Source of the DNA: Paraktedonobacter sp035294465
GTDB lineage: Bacteria > Chloroflexota > Ktedonobacteria > Ktedonobacterales > Ktedonobacteraceae
Assembly: GCA_035294465.1 (NCBI GenBank)
Contig: DATGKW010000187.1
Location: 1 to 10,733 of the forward strand
Length of the DNA stretch: 10,733 nucleotides
Reading direction: 5' to 3'
The notes beneath the pieces were generated by a model, which saw nothing but the letters and a program-made list of their open reading frames with translations, did not search any database and was not told the origin of the DNA. Position 1 is the first letter of the stretch. Each line of letters begins with the position of its first letter. This document shows positions 1 through 6,249 of the stretch, in pieces. The translations under genes were made by a program, and so were the position numbers.

Positions 1-160
1 GCCGGGGGGCAATCGGATCGAAGTGGCGACCGGAGGCTATCTGATCTTTGCTCCCGATTGGGAGCCGGTGGTCTGGACGCAGCAAGAGCGGGCGAAGGGG
101 CAGGCCTGGGGCACGCCGACGGTTGCTAGCTTTCACACCTATGGCACACCCGTTGTCTAA
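1..160 (+). CDS. Extradiol ring-cleavage dioxygenase, type I (VOC fold), C-terminal fragment
   Basis: Only the last 52 codons are present; the frame starts at base 2 and ends with TAA at 158-160. The peptide has the C-terminal signature of catechol 2,3-dioxygenase-type enzymes: GNRIE, then GGYLIF, then PDWEPVVWT, ending in FHTYGTP. In this family the Glu of the NRxE motif (codon 20-22) is the third ligand of the 2-His-1-carboxylate Fe(II) site, so the visible end is intact and probably functional. These enzymes open catechol-type rings next to the hydroxyls (meta cleavage) in the cytoplasm. The true substrate cannot be read from this fragment. The stop lies 30 bp before the next gene on the same strand, so it is the upstream member of the operon. 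The domain call is from memory of family motifs. Confidence 0.8.
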   Translation, partial: PGGNRIEVATGGYLIFAPDWEPVVWTQQERAKGQAWGTPTVASFHTYGTPVV

Positions 161-190
161 GATAGACGCTGAAACAAGAAGGGACTTTTT

Positions 191-1126
191 ATGAGTACAC
201 CAAAGGAATCGCGCCATCCACGCCCTTCTGCGCGAGCACGTGAGCTTGTGCGCGGGGCCTACGATCTGCACGTGCATACCGGTCCCGACCTGGTGCCGCG
301 CAGCGCGTCCGACCTGGAACTGGCCTATCGCTGCCGCGAGTATGGGCTGGCCGGTTTTGTAATCAAGTCGCATTACGTACCCAGCGCGCCACGAGCTGCG
401 CTGGTACGCTCGCTTGTACCAGAAGTTCACGCGCTTGGCTCGATTGTGCTCAATGCGCCGGTCGGGGGCATCAACGTCGTAGCGGTCGAAATCGCCGCTC
501 GTGAGGGCGCGCGTATCGTCTGGCTGCCTACCTTCGATAGCCTCAACGAGATAACGGGCCATGCTACCCTTCCTCCCGGAGCCAAACAACCCCCATGGGC
601 ACGTTTGCAAGAGGAACTGCGTGCGCAGGGAGTAAAAAATGATCCGGTGCGCGTAGTAGACGCAGAGGGCAAGGTGCTTCCTGAAGTGACCGAGGTGCTG
701 CGCTCGATTGCCAAGCACAACCTCGTGCTGGCAACCGGCCACCTGGCGCGCGACGAGATCTTTGCCGTGGTCGAGGCGGCTTACGCCGAAGGTGTGCGCC
801 AGGTGATCATCACCCATCCTGAGTATCCATCGCAGAACCTCTCCCCTGAAGACCAGGTCGTGCTGGCCCAGAAGGGCGCGTTCCTCGAACGCTGCTTCGT
901 GACGCCATACAGCGGGAAAATTTCGTGGGAGCGCATGTTCGAGAATATCCGCACTGTCGGTCCCGAACACTCGTTTCTCTCGACCGACCTGGGCCAGCTT
1001 GATAACCCTCCCATCGAGGATGGGCTGGCTTTAATGGTTGACCGCTTGATCGAGGCTGGCTTTTCAGATGATGAGATCAAGACCATGACAGTTGTCAATA
1101 CAAGACGCCTGGCAACAGGAGAATAA
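191..1126 (+). CDS. DUF6282 family protein, amidohydrolase-like metal enzyme
   Basis: A 311-residue cytoplasmic protein starting at ATG with an AGAAGGGA ribosome site about 8 nt upstream. It carries an ordered set of putative metal ligands typical of a TIM-barrel amidohydrolase: HVH at residues 27-29, KSH at 59-61, TGH ending at 184, THPEY beginning at 208, and STD ending at 266. This matches the HxH...K/H...H...H...D layout of amidohydrolases. I recognise the family as DUF6282, which has no settled reaction known to me. It sits between a ring-cleavage dioxygenase (30 bp upstream) and GalB-like hydratase and GalC-like aldolase genes, the place where the protocatechuate meta pathway uses the LigI lactonase, also an amidohydrolase. 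A pyrone or lactone hydrolase, or an ACMSD-like decarboxylase of the ring-cleavage product, is therefore plausible. The function is inference; the fold assignment is moderately sure. Confidence 0.75.
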   Translation: MSTPKESRHPRPSARARELVRGAYDLHVHTGPDLVPRSASDLELAYRCREYGLAGFVIKSHYVPSAPRAALVRSLVPEVHALGSIVLNAPVGGINVVAVEIAAREGARIVWLPTFDSLNEITGHATLPPGAKQPPWARLQEELRAQGVKNDPVRVVDAEGKVLPEVTEVLRSIAKHNLVLATGHLARDEIFAVVEAAYAEGVRQVIITHPEYPSQNLSPEDQVVLAQKGAFLERCFVTPYSGKISWERMFENIRTVGPEHSFLSTDLGQLDNPPIEDGLALMVDRLIEAGFSDDEIKTMTVVNTRRLATGE

Positions 1127-1131
1127 GCGCA

Positions 1132-1869
1132 ATGAGCGAAACGAACGAGATCAAAAAAGCACGTACCATGCTGGTAGTCGGCGCCCACTCGGCTGATTTC
1201 GTCTGGCGGGCCGCCGGGGCAATCGCGGTTGTCACTGCCAACGGAGGAAAAGCTGTCGTAGTCGCGCTCTCTTATGGCGAGCGCGGCGAATCGGGCGAGC
1301 TATGGAAGGAACCGGGACAAACAATTGAGAACGTCAAACGTATTCGTCACGCGGAAGCTTCGCAGGCGGCTGAAGCGCTGGGAGCAACCTTCCAGTGCTT
1401 TGACCTGGGAGATTATCCACTGCACATCAGCGACGAGTCCCTGACGCGCCTGACTGACCTGATCCGTGAGACTGCACCCGATGTCATCGTGACGCATACC
1501 GAGAAAGATCCCTTCAACCCCGACCATCCACTGGCCTACGCGGCGACACAGCGGGCGCGGCTACTGGCCAGCGGGGCAGGAGTTGCCAGCGGCTTTGCGA
1601 CCATCAAGCCACCAGATTTCTATCTGTTCGAGCCGCACCAGCCCGAACAGTGCGGCTTTGTGCCCACAACCTACGTAGACATCACCGCCGTCTTTCAGCA
1701 GAAGTTGCGCGCCATGGAGGCTATGGCTGCCCAGGCCTATCTGCGCCAGTACTACACCGAGCAGGCGGAGCACCGGGCTAACCACGCACGGCGGGCCTCA
1801 GGCAAACAAGGCATCCGTTACGCTGAAGCTTTTCAGCGCGTTCTTCCACAGGTGGTAGACACATTATGA
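1132..1869 (+). CDS. PIG-L/LmbE family protein, probable GalB-like hydratase
   Basis: A 245-residue protein of the PIG-L fold, beginning 5 nt after the previous stop, with AGGAGA upstream of ATG. The canonical deacetylase motif AHPDDE is here AHSADF (residues 18-23). The zinc ligands His19 and Asp22 are kept, and the third is likely His132 in the NPDHP motif, but the Asp that serves as general base in deacetylases such as MshB is Ala21. This argues against sugar or peptide deacetylation. The PIG-L member GalB of Pseudomonas putida is a zinc-dependent 4-oxalomesaconate hydratase in gallate breakdown. The acidic GERGES segment (49-54) may hold the catalytic Glu, though I cannot align it. The downstream RraA-like aldolase overlaps by 4 nt, and GalB's product is the substrate of such an aldolase, so a hydratase role in meta-cleavage is the best call. 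The exact substrate is inferred. Confidence 0.8.
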   Translation: MSETNEIKKARTMLVVGAHSADFVWRAAGAIAVVTANGGKAVVVALSYGERGESGELWKEPGQTIENVKRIRHAEASQAAEALGATFQCFDLGDYPLHISDESLTRLTDLIRETAPDVIVTHTEKDPFNPDHPLAYAATQRARLLASGAGVASGFATIKPPDFYLFEPHQPEQCGFVPTTYVDITAVFQQKLRAMEAMAAQAYLRQYYTEQAEHRANHARRASGKQGIRYAEAFQRVLPQVVDTL

Positions 1870-2498
1870 GCAACCTTTCAATGGAGCAATTCGCCCGGCT
1901 TGGCGTGGCGACAATCTACGAAGCGTCCGGTCAGCAGGGTTTGATCGATGTGCCACTCTTGCAAATTGTGCCAGACAGCAGAGTTGCTGGTCCAGCCAGA
2001 ACCGTGTACTGCGGCCAGGGAGACAACTTGATGGTTCATGCAGCGCTTGATAGCGTTCAACCAGGCGAGGTTCTCGTGCTGACCATGCCGGAACCGCAGC
2101 CATTCGCGCTGGTTGGCGAATTGCTGGCAACCCAGGCCAAAGTTCGCCAGGTCGCAGCAATCCTGGTCGACGCGGCGGTGCGCGATAGCGAAGAGTTGCG
2201 GGAGCTGGGCCTGCCTATCTGGGCGCGCTGGATACGCGTGCGCGGAACCAGCAAAACCAGGGTGGGAACGATCAATGAGCCGGTGACGATGGGTGGAACG
2301 ACTATCGCGCCTGGCGATATCGTTGTGCTTGATGCAGATGGCGCCGTCGTAGTCGCGAGCCAGGACGCAGCGCGGGTACTGGAGGCCGGGCTGGCCCGCC
2401 AGGAGCGTGAGGCGAACCTGCGTCCGAAATTGCAGGCAGGCGCGCTATCGTATGATCTGCATGGACTGAGATCTCGCGTGGAGAAGAAAGAGCCGTGA
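1866..2498 (+). CDS. RraA-fold protein, probable CHA/HMG-type pyruvate aldolase
   Basis: A 210-residue protein whose ATG overlaps the upstream stop (ATGA at 1866-1869), implying translational coupling. It has the RraA/class II aldolase core: GPARTV near 42-47, a GELLA loop at 84-88, and VRD at 105-107 followed by Glu110. In 4-hydroxy-4-methyl-2-oxoglutarate/4-carboxy-4-hydroxy-2-oxoadipate (CHA) aldolases the GE(L/V)LA loop and the Arg-Asp pair hold the pyruvyl substrate and the Mg/Mn ion. RraA proper, an RNase E inhibitor, lacks the aldolase role, so these motifs plus the dioxygenase and GalB-like neighbours favour an aldolase that releases pyruvate and a second keto acid. It would be the last step of the pathway. 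Its length is in the normal range of about 210-230. Methyltransferase labels found on relatives are a historical misannotation. Confidence 0.85.
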   Translation: MSNLSMEQFARLGVATIYEASGQQGLIDVPLLQIVPDSRVAGPARTVYCGQGDNLMVHAALDSVQPGEVLVLTMPEPQPFALVGELLATQAKVRQVAAILVDAAVRDSEELRELGLPIWARWIRVRGTSKTRVGTINEPVTMGGTTIAPGDIVVLDADGAVVVASQDAARVLEAGLARQEREANLRPKLQAGALSYDLHGLRSRVEKKEP

Positions 2499-3838
2499 AG
2501 GCGCTTGACCTGATAAACTACTTACCCGAACAACTGCCCGACGAGGGAAAGATCACCGCGCATGGCCGCCGCGCCCTGTTGATCGATGTCGCGCCCTTTG
2601 ATATGCTGCGCACCGACCTGACAAACCTGCTAGGCCAGGAGCAGGGCTGGCGCTCGTTCGAGCGCTTCGGCTACCTGATGGGGCACAATGCTGCGCGCCG
2701 CCTGCGGGATCGCTATCATTGGGATAGCGAGCGCGAATGGTTCTCCGCTGCGCCTGTTCTGATGAGCTGGGCGGGCCTGGCGCACGCTCAACTGAACCGG
2801 CTGGACTTTAATCGCGCCAGGGGAACCTTCTGCGCGGAAATCTCCTGGACCGATTCGTTTGAGAGCGAGCAGCACATCCGCCAGGCGGGGCTGGCGCAGT
2901 CGCCCATATGCTGGACGCTGAGCGGTTACTTGAGCGGCTACTTCAGCCTGGCCTTTGGTCAGAATGTGCTCTGCCAGGAAACCGAGTGCGCTGGCATGGG
3001 TCAGATGCGCTGCCAGGCAGTAGTTAAGCCAATCGCTGCCTGGGGCGAGGCCGCACGCAAGAGCGCCGATTTGCTGCGTTTCGAGGATATACGCAGGGTG
3101 CAGAGTCCGGGCAAGCGTCAACGTGGTGCCGTCGGCCCTCAGCAAGCGGAGGTTCTGGGAAGCGCTCTGAAGGAAGCGCGCTTTCAGGCGTTGCAGAATC
3201 AGGTCAATCCGCACTTCTTTTTCAACACAATCAATCTGATCGCCAAACTGGCCTTTCTGGAGGGCGCGAGCGAAACCGAGGCCATGGCTTATGCTCTGGC
3301 TGATCTGATGCGTTATTCGTTGCGCCGCTTTGCTGATGGCCTGGTGACACTGCGCGATGAGCTTGAGCACGCGCGCCAGTATCTCTTGATCCAGTGTACG
3401 CGTTTCCGCGACCGCCTAGCGCTCAATTTTGAGATCGACGCGACCGCCCTGGATATTCGCGTACCGCCGCTGACCCTGCAACCGATCATCGAGAACGCTT
3501 TTGTACACGGCCTGGAGCCAAGCGAGCGACCTGGGCAACTGCTGCTCAGCATCCAGCAGGCGCGTGAATACATCGTCGTCAGCGTGCAGGATAACGGCGT
3601 AGGCATTAGCCGCGAGCAACTCCACAAACTGCTCAACGACGAAGACGCGGGCGACCCCACTCCGATTCATGGCACAGACACCACCGGACTTGGCCTGGCT
3701 CATGTGCGCGACCGCCTGCGTTACTACTACGGCGAACGCTGCCGGCTGATTGTCGAAAGCGAGCAGGGCAGCGGTACCACCGTCCGCTTGATGCTGCCCG
3801 CTGCCGGTCCCTTGAAGAACGGGAACGATCCGGCATAG
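2495..3838 (+). CDS. Aromatic-sensing histidine kinase: XylR_N-V4R sensor fused to LytS-type kinase
   Basis: A 447-residue soluble kinase with a GTG start overlapping the aldolase stop (GTGA at 2495-2498) behind a purine-rich GAGAAGAAAGAG site. Residues about 1-185 align with the phenol/toluene sensor of DmpR, MopR and XylR: EGKI-like DEGKI (16-20), GY (59-60), WTDSFE (118-123), PICWTL (137-142) and a KP..W end (178-183). All four zinc ligands of MopR are present with identical spacing: Cys139, Glu162, Cys165 and Cys173. Residues about 225-310 form a LytS/YehU-type dimerisation domain with NPHFFFN and phosphoacceptor His240. The ATPase domain has N334 in the N box, DNGVG at 366-370 and GLGL at 398-401. 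There are no membrane segments, so it should sense an intracellular aromatic. The next gene, 20 nt on, encodes its likely partner. Members of this sensor family normally drive sigma-54 AAA+ activators, so the fusion to a kinase is notable. Confidence 0.92.
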   Translation: MKALDLINYLPEQLPDEGKITAHGRRALLIDVAPFDMLRTDLTNLLGQEQGWRSFERFGYLMGHNAARRLRDRYHWDSEREWFSAAPVLMSWAGLAHAQLNRLDFNRARGTFCAEISWTDSFESEQHIRQAGLAQSPICWTLSGYLSGYFSLAFGQNVLCQETECAGMGQMRCQAVVKPIAAWGEAARKSADLLRFEDIRRVQSPGKRQRGAVGPQQAEVLGSALKEARFQALQNQVNPHFFFNTINLIAKLAFLEGASETEAMAYALADLMRYSLRRFADGLVTLRDELEHARQYLLIQCTRFRDRLALNFEIDATALDIRVPPLTLQPIIENAFVHGLEPSERPGQLLLSIQQAREYIVVSVQDNGVGISREQLHKLLNDEDAGDPTPIHGTDTTGLGLAHVRDRLRYYYGERCRLIVESEQGSGTTVRLMLPAAGPLKNGNDPA

Positions 3839-3858
3839 CATCTTCCGCTATCAGTACA

Positions 3859-4257
3859 ATGAAAACAAGGAACATATACAATTTAATACTTGGCGAGGAT
3901 GAGGAGCTTGAACGGCGAGCGATCCAACGACTGGTGGAGCAGCATTTACCCGCTATTCGGCTGGTAGGGACTGCTGCGACCACAAGCGAACTGCTCGTCT
4001 GGACGCGCCAGAGGCAGGCCCAACTGGTTGTACTGGATAGCCACCTGCCGGGCCTGCCTCTGGCGACAACGCTCAATCTCCTGTTGAGCCAGCATCCACG
4101 GCTCAAAGTAATCATCATGGCCGATTACGATGAGGAGCGCTTGATGGAGAGCTGCCTGCGCTTCGGCGCTTTCGCCTACCTCACCCGGCCGGTCGCCCCG
4201 ACCCGCCTGCAACAGGTGCTCTCCATAGCCATCCGCGAACTGGACATGCTGGCCTGA
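3859..4257 (+). CDS. Receiver-only response regulator with altered switch residues
   Basis: A 132-residue single receiver (CheY-like) domain with no output domain. The acidic pair Glu13-Asp14 and phospho-acceptor Asp60 (VVLDSHLPG) are present. The conserved switch Thr/Ser is Ala88 (in MADYDE) and the conserved Lys is Arg110 (in YLTRP, normally YLxKP), so phosphorylation-driven switching may be weakened or altered. It begins 20 nt after the kinase gene, with no clear ribosome site before its ATG, and probably relies on readthrough or coupling. It is the likely partner of the kinase. Without a DNA-binding domain it could act by protein contact, as a phosphate sink, or as a relay to a regulator encoded elsewhere. 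No frameshifted output domain follows: the next 140 bp lack a matching reading frame. The receiver call is firm; the role is unknown. Confidence 0.85.
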   Translation: MKTRNIYNLILGEDEELERRAIQRLVEQHLPAIRLVGTAATTSELLVWTRQRQAQLVVLDSHLPGLPLATTLNLLLSQHPRLKVIIMADYDEERLMESCLRFGAFAYLTRPVAPTRLQQVLSIAIRELDMLA

Positions 4258-4399
4258 TGAAAAGTATCCTCCTGCTATTAAGAGAAGAAAGACGTGACAA
4301 CTCCTCAGCTAAATAGCTCTGAGAAATGAGAGGGGGCGATTTTGTGTCTCTGTGGCATAATAAGGATCGTATAAATACAAGATTGGCGGATACTTTAGA

Positions 4400-4903
4400 G
4401 TGGTACAACAACGCTTCTATCTTTTTCTAGGCTGGCTGGCCGGCCTCTGTTTTAACGTGCTGAACTTCTTCATACGCGGCAACCTTCCCCCTTTTGGCAG
4501 CGTTTGTCTGGTAGTCAGAAATGGTGAGCATTATCTTTGTCTGGAACACCTGGAAGACGGGTTAGCGCTGCCGGGTGGTTTTATGCGCTGGCGTGAAACT
4601 CCCCAGGAGGCCGGCCGGCGCGAATGCGAGGAGGAGACGGGTATGCAAGTACGCATGCTGTATATGGTCGATTGCATCTCCTCGCCCGGTAAATCGTTCG
4701 CGGATATGAGCACGCTTACCATGGTTTACAGCGCTGAAGTTGTCGGAGGCACCTTACGCCCGGCTCTGGAGGGTCGCCCCGGCTGGTTCACAGAAGCGGA
4801 GGCGCGGAGGCGCCTGCGCCCGCGCTACCGCCCCTTTTTCGAGAGCTATCTGCGCTCCACTCATCAGCAGGCCACACCAGCCTCAAGTCTTCCATCAGAG
4901 TAG
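4400..4903 (+). CDS. NUDIX hydrolase with N-terminal hydrophobic helix
   Basis: A 167-residue NUDIX protein. The only usable start in frame is GTG at 4400: an in-frame stop lies at 4361 and the next Met is residue 62, inside the NUDIX core. The full NUDIX box spans residues 60-82, with Gly60, Glu66, then REC-EEETG (74-81); the Glu residues bind Mg2+ for hydrolysis of a nucleoside-diphosphate-linked compound. Before the core lies a strongly hydrophobic stretch (about 6-25) followed by Arg26, which could be a single membrane anchor or a packed helix. The substrate cannot be told from the sequence. The gene stands alone, 142 bp after the operon and 5 bp from the convergent esterase stop. The upstream gap has a TATAAA-like -10 at 4370-4375 that lies inside or near the leader, and no convincing -35. 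Confidence 0.88.
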   Translation: MVQQRFYLFLGWLAGLCFNVLNFFIRGNLPPFGSVCLVVRNGEHYLCLEHLEDGLALPGGFMRWRETPQEAGRRECEEETGMQVRMLYMVDCISSPGKSFADMSTLTMVYSAEVVGGTLRPALEGRPGWFTEAEARRRLRPRYRPFFESYLRSTHQQATPASSLPSE

Positions 4904-4908
4904 TAGCT

Positions 4909-5949
4909 TTAACTTTTGAACGCGCTGAAGAAATTCCAGATGACGACATTGGCGTCAATAGTGTGCGTAGTGTAGCCAAGCGCAGGCATGGGTATCGCTG
5001 AGCCTGGCCAGACATGCCCGCCATCGGTAATCCTGTAATGCTCGACCACGGTTCCATCGGCACAACTGGCCCATTTAAAACCGGTAACATCGGCTTTCTG
5101 GAAGATAATCGAGCTCTTGTTCGGGTTGCATTGATCAATGGCGAACCAGATACTGAGAAATCGTTGGACCGAAGCAATATCTCTGGCAGGGTCGCCGTTA
5201 TAGGGAGCAAGCGGGTCAACCAGACTGTGGATATCAAGCACGGGCAGAGGGCGAGCAGGCTGGCAGCCGCCGGGAAAATGGTAGAACGCTCCCTCTACCG
5301 TTGCCAGGCCTGCGATCTGGTTGCTCAGGGTGCAGGCCACGCGATAGGCCATGCTAGCCCCGATTGAGTAGCCGGTGACATAGATTCGCAGGGGGTTAAT
5401 ACAGTAATTTTTTTGGAGATAGCTGATCATATCCCGCGTGAACTGGACATCATCGGTCGTACCGGTTGGTCCTTCCGCGCCCAGGCCCGCGTTCCAGCTC
5501 GGCTTGGGAGGATTTGCGTCGTCAAGCGCTCCCTGTGGAAAAACAACGATAAAGTTTGCTTTGTCGGCCTCGGCTCCCATATTCGTATAGTGCGCCATAT
5601 TCGTTGCTGTGTTGTCATAGCCGTGATAGTTGAAGACCACGGGCAACGCCTGCTGCCCATACGAGGGAGGCAGGTGAATGACAAAACTACGTTTGATGCC
5701 ATCTGAATTGATGTAAATAATGCTATCTCCAGGCGAATGTGAGAGGGAGCAAGGAGAATTACCGCCCTGGCTAAATCCTGGCAGGGCCGGCGCGGAAATA
5801 TGTTTACTGGCAAGGCCGGGGATAATACCCGCCTGAACGCTATAGGCAAACGTGCCGATCACGATCAGGAGCGCGAATGCCAGGCATGCCCACGCTGTCA
5901 GGCGCCGCGCACGGAAAACTCGTTCGTGGTGAAAGTCGTGATTATACAT
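4909..5949 (-). CDS. Exported esterase of the PHB-depolymerase/feruloyl-esterase (LpqC, CE1-like) group
   Basis: A 346-residue alpha/beta-hydrolase. The N-terminus is basic (RARR, 13-16) followed by a hydrophobic span at about 19-40, either an uncleaved anchor or a signal peptide, so the enzyme works outside the membrane. The catalytic triad can be read as Ser195 in GYSIG (193-197), Asp245 in SLVDP, and His312 in DGGHVWPG (309-316). The oxyanion region is YHGYDN (108-113). Six extracytoplasmic cysteines (67, 183, 206, 229, 274, 296) could form three disulfides. This layout matches the LpqC/polyhydroxybutyrate depolymerase family, which also includes feruloyl and acetylxylan esterases; the substrate is undecided. 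Transcription converges on the NUDIX gene. No Shine-Dalgarno site is visible before the ATG at 5949, but a later start would cut the hydrophobic segment. Confidence 0.88.
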   Translation of the reverse strand: MYNHDFHHERVFRARRLTAWACLAFALLIVIGTFAYSVQAGIIPGLASKHISAPALPGFSQGGNSPCSLSHSPGDSIIYINSDGIKRSFVIHLPPSYGQQALPVVFNYHGYDNTATNMAHYTNMGAEADKANFIVVFPQGALDDANPPKPSWNAGLGAEGPTGTTDDVQFTRDMISYLQKNYCINPLRIYVTGYSIGASMAYRVACTLSNQIAGLATVEGAFYHFPGGCQPARPLPVLDIHSLVDPLAPYNGDPARDIASVQRFLSIWFAIDQCNPNKSSIIFQKADVTGFKWASCADGTVVEHYRITDGGHVWPGSAIPMPALGYTTHTIDANVVIWNFFSAFKS

Positions 5950-6249
5950 ACACTATTAGAAAACGAAGGAGGCACGCTTTTGTTACAGACAGGTTGCCCG
6001 GCATACACCAGGCATTCCTTTTCAGCACAGGGAGTCTATGATACAGCTTATCCACGAGGTCAAGCACATGAGAAGGACAAACAGGCCCTCTTCTGCCCTT
6101 CAGGATAGCAGAGCAGCCGATTTATTGGAGGTGTCTCTTTCATTATTTCCTGGTGAACTACTTCACGTTTGGCAGAAAGGGTCTGCTTTCTGCCTGGAGT
6201 GGACTGAAAAGCCCACGCTGGCCCACCTCTCTGTTGATCTTCATACAAA
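5950..6249. other. 300-bp gap with two adjacent perfect hairpins, no convincing gene
   Basis: This stretch separates the 5' end of the esterase gene from the 3' end of the ParM-associated small gene, so it should hold the esterase promoter and any terminator of the parM operon. Two perfect inverted repeats lie side by side: GTGAA/TTCAC at 6153-6157 and 6162-6166 (4-nt loop), and GGCAGAAAG/CTTTCTGCC at 6171-6179 and 6186-6194 (6-nt loop). Neither is followed by a T run on either strand, so a standard intrinsic terminator is not shown, although they sit about 55-100 bp beyond the minus-strand stop. A plus-strand AAGGAGG at 5966-5972 precedes a 42-codon TTG-started frame (5980-6108) that lacks any recognisable domain. 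I do not call a gene here. Confidence 0.45.
6153..6194. repeat. Tandem hairpins (5-bp and 9-bp perfect stems)
   Basis: The inner structure has a 9-bp stem, GGCAGAAAG (6171-6179) pairing with CTTTCTGCC (6186-6194) around a 6-nt loop. Just before it is a 5-bp stem, GTGAA with TTCAC around CTAC (6153-6166). They lie downstream of the parM-type operon on the minus strand and could act as transcript-end or stabilising structures. No T tract is present. Confidence 0.5.

Noticed and set aside
1132..1869. Annotation of the PIG-L protein as an N-acetylglucosamine deacetylase
   Set aside because: The catalytic Asp is Ala21 and the neighbours point to aromatic catabolism.
1866..2498. Annotation as demethylmenaquinone methyltransferase or as the RNase E inhibitor RraA
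   Set aside because: The GELLA and RD aldolase residues and the operon context favour a class II pyruvate aldolase; the methyltransferase name is a known family misannotation.
2630..3370. 246-codon minus-strand ORF inside the kinase gene
   Set aside because: It is antisense to a gene with a complete set of domain motifs; the long frame is a product of GC-rich codon use.
4304..4324. Imperfect inverted repeat (CTCAG...CTGAG) after the response regulator, a possible operon terminator
   Set aside because: The stem is 7 bp with a 2-nt bulge and a 4-nt loop and has no T run directly after; too weak to call.
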